This document shows, in pieces, positions 1-13,800 of a DNA stretch of 64,000 nucleotides; position 1 is the first letter of the stretch; each line of letters starts with the position of its first letter. Below the pieces are notes generated by a model that did not search any database, was not told where the DNA came from, and saw nothing but the letters and a program-made list of their open reading frames with translations. Made by a program: the position numbers and the translations under genes. The DNA is from Mesaphorura yosii (lineage: Eukaryota > Arthropoda > Collembola > Poduromorpha > Tullbergiidae), in NCBI GenBank assembly GCA_009869945.1, contig WIXG01000189.1:1-64000 (forward strand), read 5' to 3'.

Positions 1-2396
1 ATATGCAGCAAAAACCACCTTTCCATGTCCATCCGGAAGGCAGTTATTGGCTTCCAAAGTTGGAACTTTTTCATATGCTAAAATGCACAGCGCACCAAAT
101 TCTCGTGAATACCCCACTGTGCTACGGAGAGAGCTCACACTTCACACAAGGCATCAAGAACTAAGATAATGTCCACTTGAGGGCTTTCGAGCTCTGATGC
201 ACCAGGAAAATATACAGCTTACATGCAAATGATAATGGAATTTCAAATCTCTTTGAATCAATGAATCAATTTTTTCAGCTGGAGATAATTTTAAACATTT
301 TGAACTTTTTTTATTGTTTTCAACGTTTTTGTGATTTCATAATATGAGGACATCTGATCGTTTCAGTTCCTAGCAGCTACGTACTACGTAAACATAAATA
401 AGATCTTTACCGTATCGTAATAAATCCATTCGTATTATTACTGCCTGATTCTTTACTTTACCGTCTAACCGTTTGTTAAAACATACAAATAATTCGCGTA
501 ATGCTCCTTTCCCTCCTTCCTCTCCTATTTTGTATTACGAATACCTTAACAGTAAACACTTAGAAGACAACATTGATCGTCTTCAAATTCTGTGTCGTGT
601 CTTAACTGAATCCAATGTCTTACTTTATTTTAACAACATGAACTTGTATAATACGTAGTAGTAATATAATTAAAATGATTAGCATTTAATTATACCACTC
701 AGATGGAACTAAAATTCCAAATCACGACTTTGAAACATGAAACAACTATTGCTACATCTATAATCTAATTATCCTAAATGGCTATTTCTAAGGTTAAAAG
801 CCTTTTCTCCATAATCCTTAGCCTTCTGTTGAACTCACGTCCTTCCAACCCATGTCTAAGCTTATTGCCCTTAAAGTAATCTGAATCTCATTCCTGTTCC
901 CAATTAATTGTTACGAGTCAATGGACGCACACCTGAACCAATTTATGTGTGGAGGCAGAATAATAAACAAAAACTGTATTGTATGTGTGTATGTGCTTTA
1001 GTAAATGGATTGCTTACAACTGTTAATCTAGCGTTAACCGTAATTAATTCTTTGTCTTCACCAGTTTTATTCTAGGCACAAAAGATTCCTTACGGATTTT
1101 CAACACTTGTCCTCAACTAAAATTGTTACACTGTTTTATGTATAGTTTAGCTGGAACGGTAAAGCACATTTAAAGATTTACAACTTGTCCTTACGAGAAC
1201 CTCTTCATCGAGTCTAACGCACGTCCCGGTCAGACAGCCAACTCCCACAAAATCTCTTAAACTAAGAAAACCAATCTGCAACTTTGGTATTGGCAATTGC
1301 ACTTTTCATATTTACAAGGAGAAATATTTACAAAATAGCTCTTCAAGTTTAAGTCTGGATTAAAATATGAAGCTATGCAGTACATGCGCGTTCGCTTCAG
1401 AAACAACGCGAACTTTTAAGATTAATTTCACTTTGTATAAACCTTATTCCTAAATTGCCAATTTTGTCAGTTTGTTCCATAAATAAATGCTTAGTTACTC
1501 ATCTCACGTTTTCTGCAAATGAAGCTAGGAATGAACAAAATATTCGTGAGGCAGTTTAAGGTGGGCCCCAATGTCACAATTAATCTAAGTTGCGTCTTTG
1601 GAGAGTACGATAACAATGAAGAGATTGTTAAACTTACATCTACTAATACTCGATAAAATGAACTTTTTGTTTGCATTTGTAATAAATATTAACTAAATAA
1701 TAGATCAGGAAGGCTACTTTTGTCCCCATGTCAAAGTAATGTTAAACCACGACATGTTTATCACGCAATGAGATGATTTAAAATTTGCACTTGGACAGCA
1801 GGGTTTTAATTCAATAATTGCTCGAAATTACTAAAATATAAAATAATTCAAACTGTCATGTTCACTGCTGAGAAGTGCAGCGAATACTCAAATTAAAATA
1901 TCCTTAAAATGAAAATGAGTTGAAATTGGTGGTACTTCCAAAGACATTTCTCTCATTGTCCAAATTCGAAGACACTTTCCTATCTCGTCTTTCACCTACG
2001 TTTCCATTTGCAAGCACTTAAACTTTTTGTGTAATAAATAAGTAATCTTTGCATTGCTGATGGCGTTACTAGCTTCCACTATTGCTATTAGACTTAATCC
2101 ATGACCTTAAATACGATTAGGAAATTTAACGTCCAGCTACTTTTAAGCAAACTTCTCGGATTCAGCATCATTTAAGTTATAAATATATACCACGACCATT
2201 AGTTCCAAACTAAACACTAAGCTAACACAGTTTAAATCCCAAAGTGGTCTTCAGACCGCAGTGTCAAGATACTACCTCTAACTTACAACAGATTGGATTT
2301 TGTACTCAGAAACTTCGAAAATCTTTGTCGAACCTTACGCGCGGAGTGGAGGGCTTGTTTCCCTTTTCAGAGTTGTGGATTCAATTCATCGCAGTA
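1..2396 (-). other. AT-rich non-coding tract: likely 3' UTR and downstream flank of capicua
   Basis: No exon-like coding stretch is visible on either strand. The part nearest 2,396 lies directly after the capicua stop codon and is presumably its 3' UTR. A minus-strand AATAAA (read as tttatt on the plus strand near 1,066) is a possible cleavage signal, which would give a UTR of about 1.3 kb. Another lies near 625. The true 3' end cannot be fixed from sequence alone. Confidence 0.4.
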
Positions 2397-5300
2397 TTAA
2401 ACCAACTCTTGCTTTTGCTGTTTTGATTGTAGGGGTGGGTCTGAAAGATGCGATTGGTTATGATCAGCAGGAGTGGCAGGAGTCAACGGAAGATTAAATG
2501 TTGTGGAGTCGGCAGATGATGGTGTCAATGGACTTGGTGTAGCTGAAGCGCCTTGGGTAGGGTTGGACATCAATTTCTGACGAACTTCGCGGATTTTGAG
2601 TTGCAGACATGATTTGTTGGGAAAGACATCGGAGTTTTGCGTCTGCACAATAAAATAGTAAGGTTAATTTGGTACTCTCAAAGCAAAAGTGCGACCAATG
2701 GAGTCTGTCCGCTTTACCTGAAAGGTGTTGGTGGCCTGCGTTGTTGGAAACATTCCATTAACTTCGAAGAGTTGGAGCACTAGATGTCTCCGCTGCTCCA
2801 AAACTTTCCGGTGTCCTTTCTCGGAACTGGAGTCCAGGCCGCCCTTGCTCGCGCTGGCCGGCGTCTTTGGAGTTCTTGGCGAGCGCAAACACATTATTCC
2901 TGGTCCCGGATTAGACGAGCCTGGCTGTGATTTATCAGGAACTGAAAGGTTCGAAGGTGAAGTCATATTTTCAGGGCCATCGTGACCTTTCACTCCTAGT
3001 TGTGATGACGGATTGTCCACTGTTTAAGAAAGTTACTGTCGTAAACCTCGCACATGTGACAGCTTTTTAAAAATTAGGTCTTACACTTGAAAGTATCAAT
3101 ATTGAAGTCAGGCCCAAAAAATGTTGTTCCTGTAAGTTTCATATTTGCTGGTGTTGAAGCAGCGCTGGCGTGCTCTCCTTCGTGTTCTTCCTCGGTGGTA
3201 GCTACCAATACAAAATTGTATGAATTTTTAACTTCTGATTGTTGTTTTAAGAAGGCTTCACTTTTTATGTAACGAATTTACTTTACGTAAATTGACGTAC
3301 CTGATTTACTTTTCTTCCTGAAAGTTTGCAGTAAGACCCTTGGGCTTGAAGGCAGTGATAACGTGCTTGGTGACTGGCTTTCATGTGGCTTAAATTCAGG
3401 TAAGCTCGAAAATTTTTCTACGAACTTAACTTGTTCCAGAACCCTAATTGATATTACAATTTAGGCAATAAATAGGAGTGTAAACATTCTTTTCTTCCTT
3501 TGGGTTTTGGGAAAGTCCTTACTTGTCCATTCCGTCCTCAATGTTCTTTTTGAAGAAGAATTTTTCCGGCGAATTTCCTGAATCTTTTTCATCAAAGCCT
3601 TGCTCTCTAATCTCTGATTTCTCATCATCTATTTCCGCGAGATTCGCCTCAGAATTGTTTTCTTCACCTTCAATTACGTCATAGTCATTTTCCGTTGTCA
3701 CTTTGATTTCAGGGAGCTCTTGCTTCGAATCGTTTTCGAACGTCGGAGTCAATGGCACACAATTCCCTTGAGATTGTCGTCTTTGAAGTGGAGCCTTTCC
3801 AAGTTGGGCAGGTGTTGGTGCAAGAACAAACGATTTTTCCTCAGTTTGAGACACTGGGCTTGCCACTTCCTGTAATATTGAGTCAGCTTCAGGGTCAGTA
3901 CAGTCTAAAAGCAAGCCATTTTTCAGGAAAAAGAAATTAAGATTAACCCACGTTTTCAGAGGCTGCTGCACAAGGGGCTTCGTTTACGCCTTCTTTTGAG
4001 TCTGACTCAGCAGTATACCCAGTGTCCATAGCAGATGACGGACCTGGCAAGGTACCATCCCCATGAGAAACCGATTCCCTAATTCCTCCATTGTAAATTG
4101 TCTTACCAGAAGTTAGTGACATCCCACAATATACGTTTGTCGAATTCGGCATGCTTGTAACAGTAGGGCGCACCAGAAGAGTTTGAGTTGGAACGCCTCC
4201 ACCAAAGTTGTTGGAATTAAGCTAGACAAAGCAAGGCCTCGTTAATCAATAAGTCAATTGCTTACACTTGTACAACAGTGAACTCTATGAATTTCTAAAT
4301 ACGAGAGCTTTACTTACCCGTTGGGAATCTTTGGGAGACGCGGCAGGGCAAAAAGCACCTCCTGATGTCTGAAGAACAAGTTTTGGTATGGGAGAAATAG
4401 CGGAACTAGTTAAACCAACAGAAGTCTCCGCCGATGGTAGCATCAGCTTAGTCATGCCAGATGTCGGGACCAAAATAGAGACTGGAGTAGATGTTGTTAA
4501 GGTTCTTTCTCCAGTTGTCGGTGTACGAACATCTGTCAGATTCGTATGTTTTCTTTTCTCCTCGTCTGTGGCTGGCTTTGTTCGTGAATCTCGAAATCTA
4601 GTTGGAGAAGTTGGTTCTATGTCCGACTCGCAGTCTGAAACCTTTTCCTTGCATTGGAGATCAATATCGTCACAGATAACCTGCACGAAATAACACAAGC
4701 TTGTAAATATAATGCTATACCTCAACTTCTTGTCGCCCAAATGCAATTCCTATGCTTTCACCTACTCATGAGATCACCATACAATAATTAAAGCACTCAC
4801 CATGCGATCTTCTTCATCGGAAAACTCTCCACTTGTCTTCGGGATATCTCCACTTCCCCCACTGCCAATGCCTGATTCGGAGCAGCTAACATTCAGATCA
4901 TCTCCCGCTCCACATAAAAGGTGTCCTTTATATTCCGCTTCATTTGAATCTGATCTGCTTCTCTTGGCTCTTCCGTCACCAATTGCAGAACTCATCGTCC
5001 CACTTGACGACTTCCTTCGGTCGCGGCTGCACCATTTCCAGCCCGGATTCGCCTTGAAATGCGCCTCCTTAACTTCCGAAGCCAATTCATGATACTTGTG
5101 CTTTTCTGGATATGGGGATAAAAATTAAACTTTGTTAGTGGTTGCGGTGCAGCACATGCGTATATTATTTGAATTCGAATATTGTCGTTGATAGTTTTGA
5201 AGACTATCTTCAGTAGCACTTCAACTCTCACAAGACTCTCACGCGGAGTCAGACTAGTTGGATTTGTTAATGTAGTTAAACTAATGCATTAGTACTAATG

Positions 5301-8300
5301 CATATGTAGAATAAATTACTTGCCTCCTGGGCCTAGCTGATACCACCATTCGCCAAGGATTTTAGAAACAGTTCTGTTGTCTTGATTTGGATGTTTCTGA
5401 TGAACTAGAGCCCGATGACGTTTGCTAAATATCATGAATGCATTCATGGGCCGACGAATTCTTTCCGGTTGGTCTTTCAGTAATTCTTCCTTGGAAGCTG
5501 GCAATGACTGAGCCCGCTTCTTCGCCCCACCAAATGAGCCTACTGTGTCCGACACGCCTTCGAATACATCTAGCATAGAAAGCAATATAAGCTTAGAATT
5601 TCGTGATTACGCTGCTCATTAATTGAAGCTATAAAGTTGGACTCTTACCGTCATCTTCCTCGCTGATGTCTGGAAGACCCAAATCATTCTCGTGACCTCT
5701 CGTGTTCAAGCCAGACGATGGAGAGTCTGGAGTTCCGTTTTGGGTTGCACAATGCTGGGGCGGTGAAGGTGTCGGCGTTAGAAAGGGCAGTAGGCTTTGC
5801 CAAGGGAAAACTTTTGTAGCGTTCTCTGAATCTTCATTTTGTGTTGCGTTTTCTGGAGTTGGTAAGGATGGCACAACAGGAAGCAGTTGAGCTGGCGTCG
5901 GTGCAGTTGACGCATTAGGCGCTGAATTTACTTGGGAAGGATTTGTGCTACTGGTCGAGATTTTTGAAGCATTTGTTTCAAGGATCATAAGCTTGCCATC
6001 AATTTTTCCGGGTCTTACTAGAACTACGTGTTCATTTGACGCTCCATTTGAGTTTTCTGGAATTATCAGCTGTGGAGGTGATTGTGGTGCATTTGAGAGT
6101 GAAAGACCATTCAAGGAACCCGACTTATTGCTACCATTCTGAGTGACAGAGATGGTGTTGCTCTGGGATGAGAAGTTAGTTGCCGATACCACACTTGAAA
6201 CAGGAACCACGGTTGCACGAAGTCCCAAAGCAGTGCCATTTGAGGTCATGACCACAGTACTCGGCATAGAGGTTGAATTGTTTGTGCTGGCAGCCCCACT
6301 GTTGTTAGGAAGAGCGGCAGCAGCAAACACGTGCCTGTGCGAATCAGCACTGATGTTCATCAGTGAGGTTGGAGCCAGTACTACGTGGGTCTGAGTAGTT
6401 GTCACGCCTCCACTTTGAACTTGCTTAGTGATTGGAATGACTGAAAATGGCTGGTACCTTGATGTTCCTTGGACCTGAGATTTACCATTGCCAGCCGCTT
6501 GCATTACAAATGGAGTCAGCGATACTGATCCTGTCTTAATTAAACTGAGAGGAATTGAACTGGTCACGATATTCGCTCCAACAATTTGATCAGATTTTTC
6601 TTCCTTTAAGGCTACAAAATGTTGACCCTCAACTCGCGGTTCCTTGATGACAGAAGTCACAATAGTTCCTCTAGACTCTGGTTTGCTCATGCTGGAGAAT
6701 ACGATGCTTAACGGTTGGGCCGCTGAGGAGTTGGAGGAGAAAGAGTTTGAAGTTTGTATTTCATAGTTGGCTGTTCCTAATGCCGAGCTTGAAGTGGACA
6801 CCGACGGTGACATTTGAATCACACTAGCGGTGCCCGGTGCTGCTACAGGTCGTACAGTTTCTGGTCTGATGACAGATTGGTGAACTCTGTTCCGACTCTC
6901 CTGGCCACCAAGTGTGCCACCACCCTGAATTAAGACGGGCTCACCGTTTGAGTTTCTTGCTTGATGCCAAGCGGGCGAGTTTGTTGATGGAACAGGGGAT
7001 GTATTTGGAACTCCGGCAATTGGCATAAAAAGATTGTGCTTTGATCCCACGGTGAGTGGCGATTGAAGAACTCTCGGAGAACCACAGCTGCTTTTATGAG
7101 ACGAAGGTGGTGAGAAAGACGGTGATGTTGATCTAGACAAAGTCACCAACATTGTCGCGGCTTCTGTTTCATCCGCATCAAAGCGGCCAGCAATCCTGAC
7201 GTCTCGAAGGCTATTTGGAGATGCACCAGTTCCAACTGAATCTCTGGAACTATTTTCATCTGCCTCGCTCGTCTCCTTGGATTTTGACCTATTCATATAA
7301 TATTTCACTGAAAAAGTATTCTTACAAAATTAACTAAATTGAACTTAGTCAGCGAAACGTACTTGTATCCTGCTTGTTGAGAATGTGACTTCTTGATTCC
7401 TAAATGCCGTGAGCAGAATCCTCGACGTTGCGATTCTTTACTGCATCCTTCCTTCGAACAGAGCCGCCGCCATTGCTTCCCATTGAATTTCTTTCGTATT
7501 CCGGTCGGTGTCGACACGACGTCTCCTTTTTTATACTTATGCGGTGTGCCGTTCATTGAACGTGGAGTTGTTGCTTGGCTTCGAGGAGTTCCTCTCTCTC
7601 CAATCAAACTTCCTGAACTCAAATGACTCTGAACACTACTACATTTACTACTTCCGATGTGCGTGCCGGGAGAGCCGCCTCGACCTCCAATCGTTGTGCC
7701 GATGTCATTGAAATGAATATCTTCCCGACGAAGGTCATCGTCTGACTCGAAATCATACTTTCCCTCCTCAGCGGAGTGACCATGTCCAGCTGTTTGGCTT
7801 ATTGGTGATGTTCCAGTGCTACTAATTTGTCGACAAATGGTCGAAGTTCTTGGTGGAATTTCAGAAAGACTTGAGGGATTATGTGGAACGGAGTAAATTG
7901 CTTCAATTGCTTTAAGCTCTTCCCACCATGGAGGCAGAAGAAGTCGCAAATTTGGCCGAGCAACTGTGTAGTCCTGTCGCTGAACCGTGACCACGTATTG
8001 CGGGGGCCAGCCACTAATGCGAGAGACAACTCCATCCATGAATATCGAGTTTTCTGGGTTGACTCGAACGCAAACTCGGCAACCCACTTGAATCTAAAAC
8101 AAGTAATAAATGTAGGTGGGTTAGATCTCCGCTAATTGACTTTTGATAGTGATTTGGTACCTGATTTTGCGCCGGGCTGGCGTCTGAAACAATATCGTGG
8201 AATGACGTGTTGGACAGTATAACGTCTTCATACGACATAGTCACAGTATCCCTATCAAACAATACACTAACAGTTGAGTGCCCAGAAACGCCAGTTATTG

Positions 8301-10668
8301 TGCCAGGCATATAAACGTTATCCCGTTTGGCCAAAACTCTGTGTCCTTTCCACTCGTGCAAATCGAGAATAGATTCATTTGGCGCAGTTGCTCCAATTCC
8401 AGAAAACTGACGTTTTTGCTCTACTGCATCAACCTTTGGCAAGCTCGAGTTTCCTGCTCGTGCCCATTTTTCGCTAGGTTGCTCTTCCGGTTTCACCTGT
8501 TAACACGTGTCAAATATTTGAACGAATTGTCAAAGTTAAACTTGCCAAACATTTTCCAACTGGCTTGAGCTGTGTACCTGAACAAATCCATAATTTTGAA
8601 GTTTCGGTGGATAAACAGAACTTTGTTGCTTGCTCATGTCAGAAGTCTTATGAATTATTTCATATCTGGTTACTTCAGAATTTGGCCTCAGGATCTTTAA
8701 ATTGTGGTCTTGCTCTCTTGATTCTGTGACTCCGGGCGCTGAACTTGTTACTAACACTTTAGGTTGGTGATTATTCAACAGATTAGTTTCTGCTGCTTGC
8801 GAATGACCTTGTGTAATTAAAAGACGGTCAGATATAACGGAGTGGTGAGCATTTTGCTGTTGGTGAAGCGATTGATTCAACAGCGGAGCAATTTTTGCAA
8901 AATTGGCCTCCGCTGGGGTTGCTGCTAAAGCTCCAACCCCTGAGTGATAAACATAGCTTCTGTTGTCTCTTGGCTGCGTGCTTCTTCCAACAATTAGGTT
9001 TAGTCCTTCATCAGTTTGATATGAATGTCCAATGGATACCTTAACAGAGAATAGGGTCAACGGAGTGCCGAAATTAGAGTTTGTTCTTTGTTACAGAAGC
9101 CCAGGACAAAAATACACTTAACAAACTTAAAATACCTACCTTTGAAATTGTCGAGTTATAATTTGAAGTAAAGTTAGATGGCTCCTTCTGAATTCTACTT
9201 TTTAGTGACTCGATTGATTCTTGCTGTCCATGAGATGATTGTGAAATACGGTATAGCGTTACTGGAGATGGTGATCTAGCGGTGGGTTTTGGATTGTAAT
9301 CTAGCGAAGATTGGTAACTCCCAGTTCCATGAGAAGATTGACTTTGATGCTGTGAACGGATTGTATTTGGCCGGTAGCCCAAATCCATGGGTTCTTCAAT
9401 TGAAGTGACATGTTTAGTCGAATTTTCCGACGCAGAAGCCAAACTATAGGACACTGGTTGCTGACTGATAGCTCTTTCGTTAGTGTTTGAGGAGTAAGAT
9501 GACGAGTAGATGACTGTTGTCTTGTTTTGCGGCAGATGTTGATTGGTCGCTGCACCGTAACTTCCTCCAGCTGAGCTTGTCAATTGACTAACTGACTGGG
9601 TTTGGTTAACAATCAATTTATCTTGCTCCCTGTACACCTGTGGCGATTCCTTTCGATCGGCAAAACTTGAAGCTGAACTGACAATTACTGGATGCGAATA
9701 AGATGTAATGGATGGGCGGTTCGGATTTCCAAGAATTCCTGCTTGCGACGAAATTTCTTGCCGTTGATATTGTACATTCTGCTGTGACAAGGTGTCATTT
9801 GGAGAATGTAATTGGCTAGAGATGTTGTTTTGCACTCCAAACAGACTCGATGAATACTGAATACCAGCCGGCGCGTCTTGGCTGCCATGAACAAGTTTTG
9901 CCGTACTAGTTGTTATTACGGATTCTGCTGTGCGCGATGTTGGTGGTGCTTGAATTGTTGAAGCCTGATCGTCTTGTGAGAGATTGTCTGGATTTGATTG
10001 TAGTATGGATTGATTCTGTCCACCAAAAGGCGGTTTCGGTGGGTCAGAGGTTTCAAAATCTGCTGGGTCAAACTTCCTTTTCTTCGGTAAACGCTTAATA
10101 CTTTCGATAGAACTGTCCTTCGTGTGATCCTGCAATAAAGTCGAAAAGAGGTTACAATTTTGTTTTGGATTTCGAACTTTGCACATCCTAACCTCCTTTG
10201 AACTCTGCTCATTTTTAATTTCGTCGTCAGATTTTGGCTTGCTCGATGTAGGATTGTTGCCGGGCTGATTTACCTGTAGAATTATTCGTACAAAGTTAAG
10301 TAGGAGTATAGAATGGAGTAAGATGGCTGAAGTCACCGAAGGGTACAATCTTTCTTCTTTACCTTGTTATTTGGCTCTTCATTCTGGTTCGCGTTCTTTT
10401 CCCCATTCTCAGGAGAGTTGTCCGTTCCTCCTGGAGATTCTTCGAAATGGGTGGGGCTCAATTTTCTACCACCACGAGTTGAAATGCCACGACGACTTGG
10501 TGGTTTTCCTATCCCGCCTCCTCTCGTCTTACGCTTGTTATCCGTTTCAGCATTTCTCGCTGTTAGACGGGTGGCCATTAATTTCGGAAATCTCATTAAT
10601 TAAATAGTTTATTACAGTGTCAAACACATACTATTGTTGGCTGGATCGTTGGCTTTACGACGTCCCAT
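2397..10668 (-). CDS. cic: Capicua, long isoform (HMG-box transcriptional repressor)
   Basis: Capicua is a nuclear HMG-box repressor that is relieved by receptor tyrosine kinase/ERK signalling. Coding exons, 5' to 3' on minus: 10668-10632, 10559-10363, 10273-10193, 10129-9140, 9039-8578, 8496-8161, 8093-7363, 7288-5649, 5569-5324, 5105-4801, 4680-4318, 4221-3948, 3904-3523, 3443-3301, 3201-3085, 3019-2718, 2642-2397. They total 6,852 nt (2,283 aa), phase-consistent at every junction. Landmarks: N-terminal capicua Tudor-like (DUF4819) region at about 632-761, ending [10 protein letters not shown]; Cys/His motif with [15 protein letters not shown] at about 885-931; ataxin-1-binding motif [10 protein letters not shown] at about 1439; HMG box at about 1529-1597 with [15 protein letters not shown] and [13 protein letters not shown]-terminal C1 motif at about 2173-2228, with [12 protein letters not shown] and [14 protein letters not shown]. 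The long N-terminus marks the CIC-L type. Weak points: the 7,288 acceptor follows a better-looking AG that breaks frame, and the first two exons rest on phase and splice sites only. The HMG-box intron needs a GC donor. Confidence 0.95.
10130..10192 (-). other. 63-nt stop-free intron in capicua (possible retained intron)
   Basis: On the minus strand AAGGAG is followed by a GTTAGG donor, and 63 bases later TTTATTGCAG precedes GATCAC. The length is a multiple of three and the interval has no stop, so splicing or retention both keep the frame. Retention would add 21 residues beginning [11 protein letters not shown] modelled it as an intron because of its good acceptor, its pyrimidine tract and its similarity in length to neighbouring introns. 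Confidence 0.6.
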
Positions 10669-10813
10669 GTGATCTGCTGAGAATTAGATCGCAATTTTGA
10701 CGGCTAAACTTGCGTGTGCTGCTCAGGTTATAATCTTGCTGAGTATCGAGAGAGAAAGCTCATTCAGCCTCGTAGGTTCTAATGCCCCACACTTGGAGGC
10801 GTGACTCAGAGAT
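10669..10813 (-). other. Probable 5' UTR part of the capicua start exon
   Basis: On the minus strand a pyrimidine-rich stretch ending TTTCAG lies just before 10,813. This would make 10,813-10,632 one exon holding a short leader and the ATG at 10,668. It implies at least one non-coding first exon further upstream (above 10,830). This is inferred from the splice motif only. Confidence 0.4.
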
Positions 10814-13800
10814 CTGAAACACACAAATAATAAAATGGTAAGTAAATGCTGGTAAACTCAACCTAACTCAAGACTGACTATTACTACTCTTCAGATTCAA
10901 TGGTTCGAATGTAATTAGACATTTGATTTCACATTTGACATGATTCATGATTTCGTTTTTAATTAGCTTTGACCAAGAAAAGGCTGGATGGACAAGCAAA
11001 TCAACTGTACTTTCATCGGCTAAGTCCTGCGCTTTTTATTGTCTGGGCTAGGTTTGTTCACACATTCTTCAAGAGCTTCTGAAGTGCTTCCAGTGCTTCG
11101 TAATTAGTCCGCATAAATGAGAATTAGGAGCCAACTCTACTCTTTGGTACTCGTTCTGTGTCATAGGTCAATTCTGACGCCAGAATGTCTGATAGGTCTC
11201 TCCGATTGATAAAATTATTCTAATTATCTTGAAGTAAATAACATTTAATTGATGCTGAAGTCCGTTGCATGGAAGTATCAACGAACGAGCATGATCGACA
11301 TGACAGATTCTTCATTATATGAACGAGTTCGCAGACCAGCCGAGTGGTATGCCTCTGCCTAGCGCCTAGACTCCAAGTGTTATTACAATTCATTGTTACG
11401 AATGTACCATTAAAACAACTTCACTCTTTTTACCCTTTTATTCTTTGAATTTTTTTAGACTGCCTGAATATCATCCTCATTCGTTCGTTCATAGTTTTTG
11501 TTGTGTAACTGAGAGTCTACGCACTCGTACACGGAGCACAATGAGTGAGTTCGTACAGCCAGCAGACAACCATGAACCATGATTCTTCTCGTGGTTGTGA
11601 AGTAGTGTTATTGTTGAGTAATGGTACCTCACATCACAGCAGAATATTTCGAATATCTCTCCAGGCTAAACCAAAAAATACGGGTCTCCTTAACATAACC
11701 TTTACAGAATTTAACTTTCGAGATGATGATATTATTCAACAAAGTAGACGTGTAAATGGTAAATGGCCAATAAATATTATAGCGTGCTGGTGCCATGGTA
11801 CGAGACGAGCTACGAGCTGTGTCATGTTTCATGTATAGCATGCACGCACTGCATAAGTCAAAGTCTACGTCTGTAGCCATGTAATTTGAGACTGCATAAA
11901 AATTCTCTCTAATTATGTAATGCTGCCAAGTGCCAAGTACAGCATATTTAATGCTTTAATAAACCCAATCCAAATCGAATGTACTCTAAGGTCATGATAA
12001 TGCAAAGATGAAGAAGGAATGCCATTATTCTCCTATTGGAAGTAATGATAATGTCGTGCATCTAAATTAATCTGCTGATCGATCTAAAACTTACTATAAA
12101 TCAAAACGGACAATAAAATATCATTTCACGTTGTTATGTTACTTTACGCTTTAGTTTTCATCCTCGTACTCTCGATTCGCTGGGTTTGTTTAAAGTTCAA
12201 CCGGCCAGACAGATCAGCAATACGCGTATGGGTCCATAAAGACTGCAGACGTGTTCCTCTGATAGTGTCTAGCTTCTCTTGAATATTAGCTTGGAGGGTA
12301 AAATAATAAATCTATTATCTACTGGTTAATCTTTTATGTGTTTTGAATTAAATTCGTACTACGTGCAATGAACACAAACCAAACCAGCCTCGAACGGAAG
12401 TACCAAAGCCGTAGTGAGTACAAAGTAACACCACTAGCCACATTATTTAGAGCAAAAGAGACTCTCCAAAAACACCAGCACCAAGTCCATCGAATAACAA
12501 ACAAACTTAACCGTTGAAACGAAGTTCATTCTTCCGTCCGTATTTCAGCCTTTTCCTTTGTCTTTGAGGTTATTATTTAAATATGACCATCTAATAATGC
12601 TCCTACCCTTCAACATCTAGACGCTCCTACGCGAAATTATGATTCAGAACGCGCAATGCTACAATGACATTTGTGATGTTGAATTAATGCCAAGACGAGC
12701 AAAGATGCGTATTGCAACTGGAGACCTTTGTGCACTTTTGGAGGAAGGGGCATGATTGACGAGCTGCCCAATCTGACTTCTTAACCGCTCCTGACGGTCC
12801 TGACTCCTACTATTTTTATTAGATTTTGATTTTAAATTACGCAAACAAATCTATTAATCTCATCCAGGGAACGCAACACAGCGTAATTACGACCAATCCA
12901 TGGTCTTGTGGTGGTATGAATGAAACTTGAGTTACTTGAGGCAGAAATGTAGTGCAGACATGAATGGAATAACTAAAGCTAATACGAAAACCCACAAGAT
13001 GATAAGCAAACCAGGCGTAACTAGCAGCAGTTAGCAGGCAATTTGGCTACAGAAATGAGAACATGCCTACATTATCTATCTGCTGTGAGTAATTAACCAT
13101 TAAACCCAAGTTGTATTCAGTTTTCAGCAAGGAACTGAGAAGTGGTTGGCTACTGAATGAACAGACTTAGCTCTTAACTGAATCGTTTTCCAAACTATTC
13201 CAGGGTTTGCAATCAAGGGTTCAAGCTATGTCAATGATTCAATTCATAATAGTCACGAAAGTTGTCATTTGCTGATCATCCTTTTAGCTGAGATGCATTT
13301 CGATCTTATAATCTCTTAAGATCGAATTTTAGTTCAAAGGCAATTAACGGCCATCTTTAATCGAGGAACGCGCAAGCCCACAGGCTTTTAAGAAAATAGT
13401 GCTTTCAGAGGAATTTTAATTTTTCACACGAATCCGAATGTCCAAATTCTAGATTCTAAGTTTTCGAAATGCCAATAAATGCTTTGTCGATCGAATGTAT
13501 AACTTACCATCTCCAAACTGCTGACCATCTAAAGTCGCAAGGAGATAACACTGACTCTTGTCGAGATACAGGAATGAGATCAATTTGAAATTTTGCAGTG
13601 CTGATATATTCCGCAATGCTGACATTCCTTTTGAGAACCAAATCCAAATTGAATGACTTTCTTACTCCATAATTAATTCGCAATCGCCGATCGCCTTTTT
13701 TCTGTATCGACGGCTGATCTGAAGCACAGACTAAGTCGATTATTATAAGCAGCACAAACACTAGTGTCTAGTATATTCCTAGTTGATTACTACGAGGCTT

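Noticed and set aside
2244-2985. Plus-strand open frames across the capicua 3' exons, and similar frames at 4,388-4,693 and 5,702-6,394
   Set aside because: They are antisense shadows of conserved capicua exons.
7289-7309. TTTTTCAG at 7,308 as the acceptor of the large capicua exon
   Set aside because: It has a better pyrimidine tract than the one I used, but joining it to the only good donor (at 7,363) shifts frame and hits a stop. The AG before 7,288 keeps the frame and gives [12 protein letters not shown].
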